Source: Klebsormidium nitens (Eukaryota > Streptophyta > Klebsormidiophyceae > Klebsormidiales > Klebsormidiaceae). From it: a stretch of DNA of 52,976 bases. Under the pieces are notes generated by a model. It was not told where the DNA came from, made no database searches, and saw only the letters and a list, made by a program, of their open reading frames with translations. The translations under genes and the position numbers were made by a program. This document shows, one piece after another, positions 1 to 12,036 of the stretch. The stretch lies in the NCBI GenBank assembly GCA_000708835.1, contig DF237552.1:1-52976 (forward strand), in the 5' to 3' direction. Within the stretch, counting starts at the first letter, position 1. Every line of letters begins with the position of its first letter.

Positions 1-1103
1 AATCAGAATACCTACCCCGCTGCCACTTCAAAGTGACGGTACCCTAATTCGCGGCTCCAGAGTCCAGTCCCCGTCGATCGGTTACCACCCGGGGTACCGT
101 AGCAGGAAACGCGGACCCGGGTGGTGACCGACCAGTGTCCGCTATGGCCCCGGGGTTGTCAAAGCCCGGTACCAACTACCTACGTAGTTTAACAGTTAAC
201 CTTGACCGACTCGGAGGCCCATGCAGGCCCAGCCCCGTGGGGACCCACTAGGTGGTGGCGTGCAGGGGGAGGAAATTCGCGACGCTGCAGCCTGGGCCTC
301 TGTAGGGCGGTCCTGGCGCGGTACCACATGCGCGTCGCTCAATAAAACGAAGAAGCTGCTGCAGTGCAAGCTTGAGGCCGCTCCTGGTCATGCTGCGGCT
401 GTGGCTGCAACTGCAATTCCGTGACCACTGTTCCAGGTGAGCAGGATTGAGCGGCTATAGTGCTTGTATTTTTCCCAAGCCTAAGGGCTTTTTCCTGCTC
501 TGAGGTTCTGCAACGTGTTATACAAGTATTTGGCTGGTCCACTGTGGCTGTAATGTGAAGCTAGGTTGAGGACTTTGTTCTTGTACCTGCTGTTGTCAGT
601 ATTGCATGGTGCAGCAAATGGTTGTTGATTGGCAGAAGCGCTTTTGTCAATTGACTCGTTGACTTTGGCTTCTTAGCAAGTGTTGATGGTCTGTGGGTTC
701 TCAACTGGACTTTATGATGGGCCGGTTTTAATCGACGTTGCATCGGTGCGTAGGCGTCAAGTTTTGGCTCTCCTTCTGCTTTTTGCTGAATCGTGGAAAT
801 TCAGGCTCTGCAGAAATATCCATGAAACAGGGTACGCAATTCCAGCAACGCCCCATAAGTGGGGCAGCTTTATCATTTAGCTCTGATGGTTGTGCTTGCA
901 GCGGCCATCTTTCTCCTTTAGCAGGGGTTGAAGCGGACAATACTGGAACAAGTTCTGAGCTTTTGTGAGATATTTGTCCACTCTTTTGACTTGTGCAGCC
1001 CCTAGATGTAAAGGGTTCAAGCGATCTTGTGGTGGTTGCAGTATGCCCCAGCATTGCGACACAGCCTGTGATGTTGCTATCGTGCTCCTGCAGTCTCTAG
1101 AGT
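1..1103. other. Upstream region of TatC, no gene recognised
   Basis: No reading frame here resembles a known protein. The first 200 bases are rich in CG dinucleotides and GGTACC/CCGG-like words, a texture shared with other gene-free patches in this window. From about 430 the sequence becomes less GC-rich and pyrimidine/T-rich on the + strand, which suits a promoter and 5' leader of the TatC gene starting at 1104. Short open frames such as 221-424 look accidental. Confidence 0.5.
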
Positions 1104-4100
1104 ATGGCGTCTACATCGTTGCTCGGAGCTCATCGCGCGGGTGCCTGCTTCTCGGGGGTGCTGGACATTGGTAGAGGCCATCATCGCTCCACAGCATTGC
1201 GAGCGGCGCCTGTTCTATCAAAGCAGCAGTCAGGAAGGAGGGAACACTGGCATTGCGCCACTTCATGCTCAGCACGTTTTAGGCTGATAGAAAGCAATGA
1301 CGAACAAGAAGGCCCAAAGCTTACAGGCACTGGGGCAAGGGGGGCGGCGAGCAAGCTGCCAAGGACCAGGCGGGTGTTGCGGCATGTCGTACATGCTATT
1401 GCTGATGAGGAGCTGAACCAGAGTTCCAGACAGGCCCATGACGAGGAGGCGACAGGTAGGCCTCTCCTTGGCTTTGCTACAGGTCAGATGGTGCAATGCT
1501 GAGCGGAGTCGCTGCCTAGAGAGCTGATAGGAGTACAGCACAGGGAGAATCATGTAGAACAGCATGGCAGCTTCTGTACACTTTTGCCTTCCAAAATTGC
1601 GCTTGCTAGTTGACGTTGAGAGATTATTTCTTTCAGACAGTTCCAGGTCGATGTGGAGGACTGCTTCTGTGTGCCATCACTTTTTCCTTCAAGACATGAC
1701 TATGCGCTTATGCTGGAGATTCCACCGATCAATGTTGGCGCCACTGCTCTTTGGTGTCTGACCCGTAGTGGCCTCGTCTCCTGGTTATCCATGGTCCTCC
1801 CCTCTTCTGCTTGACAAAGATGGGTCTCTGTATGCAGTGGCCCCCTCGTCCAGCGATGCTGTTGATGCTGACGCTGCCGCCTCGCCCTCAGGGCTAGGAA
1901 GCAGTCCCGCTCACGTGGACGCAGCAGAGACTTCTCACGAAAACGGGGTATCAGGTGAGAACACCCCAAAAGTCCTCCTTCAAACGGTTGGCCTTGAGGG
2001 CCCCCTGCGGCAGGCCGGACCCACATGGGCCAGGTTCCTGGTGCAAGCGGAACATCTTAAGCCTTGTGGCTGCACCTGTGCATTCCTGTGCACTGGGTTC
2101 TTTGCACGTCAACGATTCTGAGGACTGCAGCCTGGTGGTAAGGTTTTCATGCATGAACAGCTCCGTGAGCATACAGGCACGGGCGCAGCAATTGCCCTTC
2201 TAGGGTGTGCCACTTGTTTGTTGGGCCACTGATTTGGTCCATTTATCAGATGCGATTCTACAAGACCGCAGATGGCAGATCGGCTGCAACCCCAGCGCGG
2301 GGCCACAGTGACACAAACAAACCTTGCCAGTAGGGAATGTCTGCTGCACAGCGGCTGAATGGCCGGAAAAGGCGTTTGATGTCCTTTTCAGGGGCTTTCG
2401 AGTATTCTTCTTGCGAAGGACTCGGTGGTACGCTGGCGAATTGTTGTCTTGCACTGCTTCCATGGGCGTCACTCGGGTGCGGCACCGCCTGTCTGACGTG
2501 CCCCCTCCCCTGCAGATGGTGCGCGCTCGGTGGCGGCGTCTGCTGCGGAGGTGGTGGCGGGCGGCGAGGCGCTGCCCCCCGACTTTTGGGAGGACACGTA
2601 CCTGCCGGCCACCACGCGGCGCGACCTGGAGGAGGCGTCCCCGCTGCAGAGCTTCCTGTTCCCCGACCCGACGGAGCTGCCAGACGATGTGGAGATGAGC
2701 GTGTGGGACCACCTGGAGGAGCTGCGGCAGCGCGTCTTTGTCAGCGTGGGCGCGGTGGGCGCCGCCATTGCGGGCTGCTTCTGCTACGCCAACCAGCTGG
2801 TGCAGGTCCTGGAGGCGCCCGTCGCATCCACCGGCGTGCGCTTCCTGCAGCTCTCCCCGGGGGAGTACTTCTTCGTCACCCTCAAGGTGGGGCCACCCCC
2901 CTTCTGCCTCGCAGCCCGTGCACAGCTCTTGACCTGTACTCCTATCGCTGCTCCAGTGCCTGCCCCAGCGGGTCTCGACCAGGGAGGGCGGTATGGAAAT
3001 CAGCTTACAGAAATGACTCTCGGGTTTCGGCTCTCGGGAAAGTCCGGGTTCAAGAAACAACCATAGGGGGTTCAGTTCTACCCTGTGACGGAACCCCTCT
3101 TGCAGAGTCTGCGGGTTTCTTGCAGGCGCCCGCTTATAGGTCATTCAAAACTATTTTAGCAGCTTGATGCAAATCAAGGGCTTAACCTTTCTTGTTCACG
3201 TCCGGCAGAGTCGTACAGGTGTATCGGTTCCGAGATGAGGGATGTTTCTAAAATCTCGGATTTTGTCCGCTGTGCTCCATACCCGCCCTCCCAGGCTCTG
3301 CTGTATCCACCCCTGTCGTGCTGGCGCTGTGTTGCTCGCCAGGTGGCCGGCTACTCGGGCCTGCTGCTGGGCAGCCCCGTCATTGTGTACGAGATCATCG
3401 CGTTCGTGCTGCCCGGGCTGACGCGCAGCGAGCGCCGCTTCCTGGGCCCCATCGTGCTGGGCAGCAGCGTGCTGTTCTACGCTGGGCTGGCCTTCTCGTA
3501 CAACGTGCTGGTGCCGGCCGCGCTCAACTTCTTTGTGACGTACGCGGAGAACGTGGTGGAGTCCATCTGGTCCATCGACCAGTACTTCGAGTTCGTGCTC
3601 GTCCTCCTCTTCAGTACCGGCCTCGCCTTCCAGGTAAAGCCCGCCTCGCGCGTTTTGACCTGGCGACGTGTCCTGGACGGTCATCGCTCTTTGCCCTCGC
3701 TGTGTCAGTCTTGGGAGCGGGGCGGAAGTTGAAGCCGCTCCTTCGCTGTGTGGCCGACCTGCCCCCTCTCCTTCACGTTTGATGGGGCGTCTATGCTTCG
3801 TCCTCGTTGTCACTCCTCCTAAGCACGCCTCAAACTTGCTCATACCGCCCATTGCTGAAGCCTGCCAAGATCATTGCCAAGATTGTTGCCTGCCGGCACA
3901 TCAGCCTAGAATTTGTACCCTGCTATGTCGATTATGCGGCCAGGCAGCTAAGTCTCGTCTCCTCTGAGCTTCTCACATGAGGAAGAGAGTACGAAGGCCC
4001 TCTAATCTACATAGCCTTCACTTGTTTGACACAAGGTTTCCTGCTTCACCCCGTCCCTCCTTCGCCTCGTCCGTGTGCTCTTGTTCCCTGGCTTGACGTG

Positions 4101-4349
4101 TGGCCCTGGCGCGCGCGCGTGCAGGTGCCGGTGATCCAGCTGCTGCTGGGCAGCACGGGCCTGTTCACCTCGGAGCAGATGTTCAGCATCTGGAAGTACG
4201 TTGTCGTGGGCGCCGTTGTGGCCGCAGCCGTGCTCACGCCGTCCACGGACCCCCTGACGCAGATGCTATTGGCAGGTCCGCTGATTGCATTGTACTTCGG
4301 GGGGGCTGCCGCGGTGAGGTTCACAGAAAAAGCGAAAGGAGCGGGTTGA
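1104..4349 (+). CDS. TATC: Sec-independent (twin-arginine) translocase subunit TatC, plastid
   Basis: Multi-pass receptor subunit of the thylakoid Tat pathway, which moves folded proteins with a twin-arginine signal across the thylakoid membrane. Proposed exons are 1104-1455, 1769-1954, 2516-2886, 3343-3633 and 4125-4349; all phases agree and give 474 aa. The core is unmistakable: a DHLEELRQR start to the TatC domain, the SPGEYF loop (about residues 293-298), [18 protein letters not shown], then [12 protein letters not shown] and a [10 protein letters not shown] stretch typical of plant TatC. Residues 1-180 are Ala/Ser/Arg-rich, as expected of a transit peptide plus linker. The first two exons rest on an ATG, splice signals and matching phase, not on homology, so the exact start is less sure than the last three exons. 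No Tat partner gene is nearby. Confidence 0.93.
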
Positions 4350-5299
4350 GATGAGGAATTGGACGCTATTGTACCATTTTTGGAATTGAACGAGTGCGAA
4401 TGGAAATAGTATGCCTCGTTACATTGAATCGGGGAACAAGCAGATAAGCTGAGCCCCATGCAAAAACGGATCTCGGGTTATAAACGTTGATCGCTTAAAG
4501 TTCACCTTGAGATGTCTAAGCTGATCATGTACGGTTGTGCAATGCGCTTTACGAGGTCGATTCTTGCTTTTAAAATTCTGTGACATACATGCATGGCGCT
4601 ATATTAAGTTGTGAGCTAGGCGGCTTACATGCAAGGCAGTCGACTAGATTGGTGATCATTCATTGCTTGCACAATATGTTAGTTGGCAGGCCGGCTATAC
4701 TAGCTGCAAACTCAATGGCATGCACACGACCGGACCGTCCAATTGATTCTACTCTTTGATTCAATCATGTACTAGGTAGATATGATCAGCATATTTTCGG
4801 CAAAACTAGTGCATTTGCTTCCTCCATGCACGTACGCTCGCGACTTTAGTACGTGAGTGACGCGCGGCATGTACACGTGGCGCCACATACGTTGATGCAT
4901 GTGTCGTGAGTACAGCTGTACGTAGTTGCTTGATCGAGTCGAAGCTACATCACCATATGTCACATATATTGACAAACATATCGTCGACCATGCTGCATAT
5001 GATCGATAGTCCTTCGAAGGACTATTCTGAGGCCCGCCGTTGCGCGCACTGGCATGACGTATGATCGAGACAGTCGAGATTGATGTTAATTTATATTCGA
5101 TAAGTTGCATATGCCATGAATTGCGTACTGAAGTCAGGCATGGCCGTGCATGTTCGACGCGCCTGGATTCCTCTATGTACTGTCTTACACAATGTACAAA
5201 AGCAGTTTCTTGAGAATTGCACCAGGCTTAGCACTCACTATGAATGGGACCTTGCAATGTTTTCAAATTATCAGAGCACTTTGACAAGATCAACCGCTG
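4350..5299. other. Convergent intergenic gap, AT-rich CATGCA island
   Basis: Tail-to-tail gap between TatC and the NIP30-domain gene. No coding exon is seen. From about 4480 to 5110 the base composition drops to AT-rich with repeated CATGCA, CATATG and TCGA words. It includes the perfect 20-bp palindrome annotated separately. The remainder presumably holds the two 3' UTRs; no clear polyadenylation signal was identified. Confidence 0.6.
5006..5025. repeat. Perfect 20-bp palindrome
   Basis: The sequence ATAGTCCTTCGAAGGACTAT is identical to its reverse complement, with no unpaired loop. It lies in the AT-rich island between two convergent genes. Function unknown; it could be a fortuitous hairpin or part of a 3' end or transcription-blocking region. 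Confidence 0.85.
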
Positions 5300-7421
5300 T
5301 CAAGAAGGACCCTCCTCATTTTCTGAGTCCTCGTCGTCATCGTCTTTGTAGTCTTGTAAGCCGAGGAGCCCGCTCTGTACTGTCTGCTCCCGTAGAGCTT
5401 GTCCGTCCTTTTCCAGTTCGCCCCGAACTTGTCTCAGGCTTCCAGTATCAACCTGTTCCGCTTTGAGCTTCTTTGGTTGCGGCTTAAGCTTGACCATGCT
5501 CGCTAGCACAGCAAGTGGCTTCTCTGCTGGACGCTTGACCATTTTCACGGGTTCACCACCCTGCATTGAGGCCATGATCCTGTAAGGAATCCCTCACAAG
5601 TGTATTCTTAAATCAGCACTCACGTGTTCGTGTATTCTCGTCACGTACATGCATCTGACGAGTAGCCAATCCAGTTCGTAGCGTTTTGGCTTACCTTCAA
5701 ACTCCGCTGCTTTTGAACAGGAGTGATCTCTGTTCCGAGTTGCTTCTCTAAAAGTGCAGCCTGCATCGGCAAAGGTCAGTCCTTTGGTGATACTTACTGC
5801 ACCAAGACAAAATGCATGTCCTGCTAGAAGTTGATTGTAAAAGGAATGCGACTTTGCGCAAATCGTGCATCAGCACCTTATGTCTGCATTTTCCATGAAA
5901 ACAAATCGTGGGCCTTACCCTTATCCTACTTCTAAGAGTTCATTCCACTTTTCTTCTGCCCCAAGTCGCATCCCGAGAGAACACTTCAAAAAGAGTCGGT
6001 TCTAAACCAGTTCGCTTGCATGTTTGATGATGTTGTAGCCCTGGGTTTCGAGTTCTTGTTCTAGATTCTTCACCTGAAAAGAAGCCAGCTCTTGTGCCTC
6101 AGCATCACGCTGAAGCTTCTCTTGTTCGCGTTGGTGCTGCACGAAAGAATAGCGCTCCTCAAAACCTTGGCCACAGGTGTCACAACCCTCAAGACAGAGT
6201 TCGTACCTACCAAAAGCTCTGTTTCGATGCTTTCTCACACTGACACATGTTTGAAAGCCAGTTTTAAAACAACCAGAGATGGGAACGTTTTATTGCGTGG
6301 GCACGCTTGCTTGCCCGTAGTGGTGCCTCACCAGGTCCACCGCGTCCAGGAAGTGCACCTCGTCCTCGTCCAGGGCTTTCTGGGTCTCTGGAAAAGATAG
6401 CTTCTCAGGAGCAAACAACAATGGATAACGACACATGACAAGGCCAAGCTTGCATGTCCAGTTTGGGAAGCTATCTCCAGCACTAGCATGAGAGACCCAG
6501 AGACTATTCGATTGCGTATTATCGACAGAGTGGAGGGACTCCAGCACTGCTTGTCTGTGTAAAAATAAGCAGTACCATGCCAAGAGGACGATACTGCGCG
6601 ACAGCGCTTGACTCACTGTGCCGATGCTTCTCCGTCCACTCTGCGTCCTTGACCTCCTTGTTGGCTTTCAAAATCTGCCAATCGCGCAAAACAGTCACTC
6701 CAATTATCAAGTGGCAACACGATATGACCTGTCCGAGGGGCTTGTGCATATGAAGGCTGACTCTACCATGTGTGAGGTCTGAACAGGGGGGCTCCAGAGC
6801 TGGCCTGGGTGTGGCCCCTTCTCTAAGTTTGAACAACACTGTCAATCACACCCTCTGAAGCTGGGCCACATGTGCCTCTCCTGCCCCCCCGGTCAGTGCA
6901 TCCGCTGCGGCTCCTGCTGGCCCCTGGCTGTGCTGGCAAATGGCGCAAATGGCGCAGCGCACGTACCTCCCACAGCGGCTTGTCCACAGCGACAGTCCCA
7001 TCCTCGGGGCGCCCCCCTCGCGCCGCCTTCAGCTCGTCCAGCTGCAGGCAGGCCCGGGGGTGAGGTGCTGAGGGGAACTGTCTCTCAATGACAAGCTGCC
7101 GTGTTTTACTGCTCTTCCCAATGCTTAGACGAGTGGCACAGCACTTCCGTCCTAGTAATCACAGTATTCTGGCAGGCCTTTGCTTCATACAAGTATGGAG
7201 ACTTCACTAGTGACAGCCACTCAACACTTCATGATGGTGCACTTGTATCCAATGCAAGCCTGACTTGGACATTTTTAACGTGCTTGCTGGGTCTAGACTT
7301 GACGATGTCATGACCCCACATCCGCACAGAGCAAAGCAGCGTGCTTGAACATTTCCTCACCTGCTGCATTGCTTACCTGCTTCTCTGAGACAAAATTCAT
7401 CATACGGCCTTCGTCGCCCAT
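5300..7421 (-). CDS. NIP30-domain protein, PSME3IP1/FAM192A-like
   Basis: Nuclear protein of the NIP30 family; the animal member (PIP30/FAM192A) binds the proteasome activator PA28-gamma. Exons on the minus strand: 7421-7377, 7041-6967, 6674-6617, 6387-6332, 6136-6074, 5760-5695 and 5560-5300, giving 207 aa with all phases consistent. The N-terminal FVSE motif, a PLWEILKANKEVKDAEW segment, KALDEDEVHFLD (about residues 63-74) and the following charged helix ending LASFQ are the family hallmarks. A Lys-rich segment with PKKLK and a GLLGLQDY plus acidic tail follow, as in plant members. The last exon has two possible acceptors 15 bases apart; only the one giving 5560 keeps the frame. Without this gene's conserved DEDE block the rest would be unrecognisable. 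Confidence 0.82.
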
Positions 7422-7981
7422 CTTGCCACCTTCTTGTCAGACGCAATCCAACTTCATAGCATTCTTGCAATGAGCAATGTCCACATCTTGGTTACGGCCA
7501 CACCACAGCGGCATTATTCAACCGAAGAGCTGCCCAACCCTCATTGGGTGGCTGCCCAACCACGTAGTCAACTGGATGTTCCAGAGAGGTGAAGCCGTGG
7601 CACTGGTCCGGCAGTGATGGTTCGTCGTGTCCTCACTGCGCTCGAGCAAACTTGAAAGCAGCCGAACTTCTCTACCTGCACTGGCCACAGACCTTCTAGA
7701 GCTGTCAGTGTAAGATTATAGCAGAAGATCTTTGGAGAAGAGTTGCCCGGGGCCGGAGCTTGCGGACGCAGCCTCGCTGCCTCAGCCTCGCGGAGGTTTC
7801 TCAATCGCCAGCCCGAAGCACTACCTAATACCGGTAGGGTTGTTCCGTGTGCTGAGCGAAGCTTGACGAACAACCGGGTATACCCTGTAGTCTGTGACAT
7901 AATAGGGTTTGTACGTTGACGGTTTGTGAGGTCGTGCAACCGGGTATTTGATTAAATACTGTGGCTGCACAAAGATGTAGT

Positions 7982-8124
7982 AGTTATACCATGAGAGCTC
8001 GGCGATATCGATGGTTCGCGTCGAACGAGAGCTGATATTCACCCGAGGGCGGAGCCCCGAGGGGGATATCAAGCTCGAGGTCGACAAGAAACCTTCGATA
8101 TCCACGAGCTCGAATGGTATAACT
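7982..8124. repeat. Long imperfect inverted repeat (foldback)
   Basis: Two arms of roughly 60 bases face each other. The outer ends match exactly (AGTTATACCAT at 7982-7992 against its complement at 8114-8124), and the arms go on with shared GAGCTCG, GATATCGA and GTCGA blocks at roughly 80 percent identity by eye. The centre is a small GC-rich hairpin around GGGCGGAGCCC. This resembles a foldback mobile-element remnant; no target-site duplication was found. Confidence 0.6.
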
Positions 8125-8177
8125 CGCTTATCGCTTAGTCCGGACACTGCATCGGCGTCGAACCTGCTTAGAGTTTT

Positions 8178-8209
8178 CTGATATACCCCTCCGCGGCGGG
8201 GTATATCAG
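8178..8209. repeat. Perfect 12-bp stem hairpin
   Basis: CTGATATACCCC (8178-8189) pairs perfectly with GGGGTATATCAG (8198-8209) across an 8-base loop. It sits 54 bases from the foldback and is probably part of the same element. Confidence 0.8.
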
Positions 8210-8697
8210 CGATATCTCCCTGCCACGTGATTCGACTTCGAAACATTTGTGATGGCTCCCGGCAAAATGGCTGAGCGAAAAACCCGGACGGGCGATAAAG
8301 GGTTTAATAATACCTAGTACCGTAGTAACGCCCCAGGCATACTCCTAGGTTTCCAGTTGATAAGGCTCCCCGGTAATCTCAGACAGTGCTCGGTGAACGA
8401 TATACGGTAGGTACTTTCGACTGCCTCTTGCTGCATGCGCGTGCAGCGAGGTGCGCGAGTGCCGGCCTTGAAGTTGCGGCTCGGACTTTTCTTCTTCAGT
8501 CCAGCTCTGGCAGTCTGCAGGGCACCGGCATTGCTTCCGTTGCCCTGCCAATTGGCACATGGAAAGGGCAGCCATTGGGATTAGGGCGCTCTGAAGTTTG
8601 CAAGTACGAGGAGCATGGTGTTGGAGGTTAAGCGGGGGGCCTGCGCTTGTTTTACCGCTTGCTAGGAGACCTCTAAGAGATAATACAGTCTCCCACT

Positions 8698-11527
8698 ATG
8701 GCGAACTGGCCGCCCCCGTATATGCTGCAAGGTGCGCCCTCCATTTCCTCTGCTGTTGGGGCGCAATCTGCAGCGTCCGTCCTGGCTGGCGGGGACCACC
8801 AGCCATCCTCGTCCGTGACCAGCCCCAGTGCGCGCAGCAGCCGCGCGCCCTCCGTAGGCCCTGCCCCTGCCCCTTCACTCTCATCGCACGCCCCCGCCAA
8901 CTCGTCCGCCTCCGCAGGCTCCATAGAGGCGAGCGCAGCCAGCACGATCAGGCCCCCCTCCGCAAAGAGGAAACGAAAAGAGGCGGCTCCTAAGCCAGAG
9001 AAGCGCTTGGCAAGGTGAGAATCTAGGGTTCTGAGCGAGTGCAGGGTAATTCTGATCAGTGGGTACAAATATGAGCTGCCCTCTGTGCATGATAGCTACC
9101 AGCAAGGCACTCACAATTCAGCACCAGTCATATCCAAAAGAGGAATCTAGGGTTTGGAGAAAGTGCAGGGCCATGATCAGTGGTTATCTCAATGAGGTGT
9201 TTTGCAGCACTAAGTCATCGCCACTCGGCTTCCCCAGGCCCTGATTGCATGCATGCACTTGTTGACCCCCAATTTAGGCCCTAGTGACCTAGACTAGGTG
9301 TGGGCATGATGGCAGCACTGCCGGGCCTGGCTGTGGCCCCCGCAGGGCAATGCAGCCAACTGCTTTTGGGAGCAAACCAGCATGGTGACCCTCTCACACA
9401 GCCATGCCACCCCGCATTGTGAGTGTAGAAGGATTGAAAGGAACAACTCCCGGGGGGGTAAATGAGGAACATGTTTGTCTCTCATGAACACAGCTGTCAG
9501 CTCTCCCATCTATAGACCTGGGGGCTGTCATCATTTGATGGATCACGTGATATGCATGCTGGGCCCCGGCTGGACCGCGCTGGCCATGCTGGGGGCTTGC
9601 CCCCTGCCCCTGTGCTCAGGCATGTGCCCCCCCTGCGCTGGCAGGTATGTATCGAGCCCCAACATGAAGGTCCTGGAGAAGATGCAGCGCGCCTTTACGC
9701 ACCGCCTCTACCTCATCGAGCGTGTCGGGCCTGATGGCAGCGAGGCGCGAGTTGACTACCGCGTGCTGGGCGCCACTGGGAATGTGTATACAGTCACTCT
9801 GGCGCGGCAGCCAAGGTTTGTTCACTAACATGCTGCTGTGCCCATTTTAGGATCGCAATTAAGAGGGCACCGCCAGTCCCTGGCCCACAGGTTTGCTAAA
9901 TTGGTCCTTTAACCAACTATTGGTGTTTTACCATGTTGCGTCCGTGAGTACTTCTGATGGGTTTGTTCTGCGCTCCGCTAGCAAGGCCGTCGTCCTGCGT
10001 CTACCTCTGGTTTGTCAGACAGTACAGGATGGTCCTTTGCCATGTGCCGTAGCAAGCGCTGCCTCTTGGCCGCTTGTAAGCTTGCCTGTGTAGGCTGGCA
10101 CACAGCACTCCTTCGCAAGACGGCGACAGGGTGATCTCTCCCCCCCGCGTGTGTGCGCCTGCAGCTGCACCTGCCCCGACGCGGCCAAGGGCAACACGTG
10201 CAAGCACTGGCTGTTTGTGGTGCTGCGCGTGCTCAAGCTGCCGCGCGACGACCCGCGCGTCTGGCAGAAGGCGCTCCTCTCCACGGAGCTGGCTGACCTA
10301 CTGGACAAGGACAAGGCCGCCTGTGACGAGACTGCCGCCGCAGGTGAGCCCAGCCTGCCACCCCCGCGACTGCAGCCAGCCCTGGGCAGGTCCAATGATA
10401 CCCAGCGATGGTATTTGGCGTTGATCGTGAAGTTGTTGGGCGCAGCGGGTCGGAAAGCCGGGCCTGTAGTGCCGGGACTATTCTGATCTGAGGCAAGTTG
10501 TTGAGTCCATAGGCATGTAAGAAGAGGCACAAGGTAGGAGATCACTTTCGACCTGCTCAAGGAAAACTGCTGTGGGTCACCAGAGAGCCACTTGGCTTTC
10601 AAGGGCTTGCCCGCGCCCTCTGGTGGCGCAGCAGCCAGTACGGTCTCCCTCCACAAGCGTCTGTACAGCGCAGTGCCCAGGGCCGCCTGGCGCACCCGGT
10701 GGCGCTGCCACACTGGCTGCCTGCCATGCCGCCAGGCTGGACCGCAATGGTCCCCTACACCTGCTCTGGCGTCCCCCTGTGCACCGCCAAACTCTGAATG
10801 GCGCCCCCGTTCACCCTTCCCGGTTGTAGGCGTGGTGGCGAGCGACCTAGTGCGGCGGCGGTATCACGAGGTGGTGGGCACCAGCGAGGGCGCCAAGGAG
10901 CACGCGGAGGAGCTGCTGGGCAGCGTGCAGCGGCCGCTGGAGGGCGACTGCCCCATCTGCTTTGAGGAGCTGTCCCCCGAGGGCCGCCCCGGGGAGCCCG
11001 TCGTGTTCTGCCACACGTGTGGCAACAACATCCACCGCGACTGCTTTGCGCGCTGGAGCCAGAGCAAACCCAAGGGCCAGGTGCGTGGCCCCAACCCGGC
11101 GCACCAGAAATTTTCTCAATGCAAGGGCCGCCAGGACTGAGACCGCAGCACAAGGTCGCTTTGAGATCGTTATGCTGGTGGTTTTCCTTGCCTGCTCTGG
11201 TGCGGTTGGTTCCACAGCAGCCTCCTACTGCATGTCCGGATGACAACCTCGACGGCTCTGGCTGCTCGTCCTTGGCCGGGGGCTGCCTCACCCGTGCCTG
11301 AGTCCCTGCTACCCTGGCAGGTGACGTGTGTGTACTGCCGCTCCAAGTGGGCAGCGGAGGGCGGCCTTCCTGCGGACGGCGGGGCGCCCGCTGCGGAGGG
11401 TGGCTATGTGAACCTGGCCGCCTTCAGTAACGACCACCAGGACGTGTCTATGGAGTCGCTGTACCCCGCCACGTACGAGTGGATTGGTAGGCCGCGCGGG
11501 GGGAGGCGAAGTTGGGGGTATAGGTAG
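8698..11527 (+). CDS. SWIM-type and RING-like zinc-finger protein (putative E3 ligase)
   Basis: Likely ubiquitin ligase of the plant/algal group that joins a SWIM finger to a RING-like finger, as in animal ZSWIM2. Exons: 8698-9014, 9645-9815, 10165-10343, 10830-11080 and 11321-11527; phases agree and give 374 aa. Residues 1-100 are Ser/Ala/Pro-rich and disordered with a basic KRKRK patch. A conserved segment with YLIERV leads to the SWIM motif C-T-C-x8-C-K-H (Cys164, Cys166, Cys175, His177). The RING-like finger has C263-P-I-C266, C283-H-T-C286, H291, C294 and C309-V-Y-C312, split by an intron between its last two metal pairs. The tail reads YVNLAAFSNDH then runs to a stop at 11527; a further intron with a donor near 11487 cannot be excluded. 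Substrate unknown. Confidence 0.85.
9018..9186. repeat. Short direct repeat inside intron 1 of the SWIM/RING gene
   Basis: A block of about 45 bases beginning GAATCTAGGGTT, with GTGCAGGG and TGATCAGTGG, occurs at about 9018-9062 and again at about 9142-9186. The copies differ by small substitutions and an indel. This is a local duplication within non-coding sequence. Confidence 0.6.
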
Positions 11528-12036
11528 GATGAAGCTACGGAATGTGGCTCGTCTTTGTACATTGGGGGTTTTACTGACTAAACGGGGGACAGTCTAGGGC
11601 ATGTGTCACGAGGTATGATCTACAAAGTAGGTGCTTGGGAGACCGTGACCCTTCTGCATGTGGCGAAGTCATCATGCTGGTGAGCAAGCTCCGCGAGGTT
11701 CGGTTGGAAAAACAGCGTGTTACGCTTTATGCTCTTTCAGCTTCTAGATGGATGTACGGAAGTCCATCAACATAGCAGCTCAGTATGGATCAAGGCCTTT
11801 GTGGCAAACCCAAAGCCGGCAATGATTCGTTAACGAGCTAGGACAACTTGCCCTTATTTTCGATGACGTTTTCAACCTGCCATTCTATGGTGGACAAAGG
11901 TCGTCGGGTAATGGCGATGGGTTCTAATTGAACACTCAAGGAATTGCACTTGAAGCCTTTCAAGGTGGCTGAGCCACTGGTGGTGGCACAAAAACGATGG
12001 CCGCAGCGTAAAGCACTACCGAAAAGCCCCCTGGCT

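Larger units (their letters stand above)
7422..8697. other. Divergent intergenic region with foldback sequences
   Basis: Head-to-head spacer between the NIP30-domain gene and the SWIM/RING gene, presumably holding both promoters. No supported exon. The segment 7820-8330 has a different, CG- and GATATC-rich texture with two inverted repeats (annotated separately). An open minus-strand frame across 7821-8246 exists but is explained by the palindromic composition and shows no protein-like pattern. Confidence 0.55.

Noticed and set aside
2200-3144. 314-aa minus-strand open frame
   Set aside because: It is antisense to TatC exon 3 and its flanking introns and shows no family resemblance; TatC explains the coding bias.
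7821-8246. 141-aa minus-strand open frame
   Set aside because: It overlaps the foldback and hairpin; the translation shows no protein family pattern.
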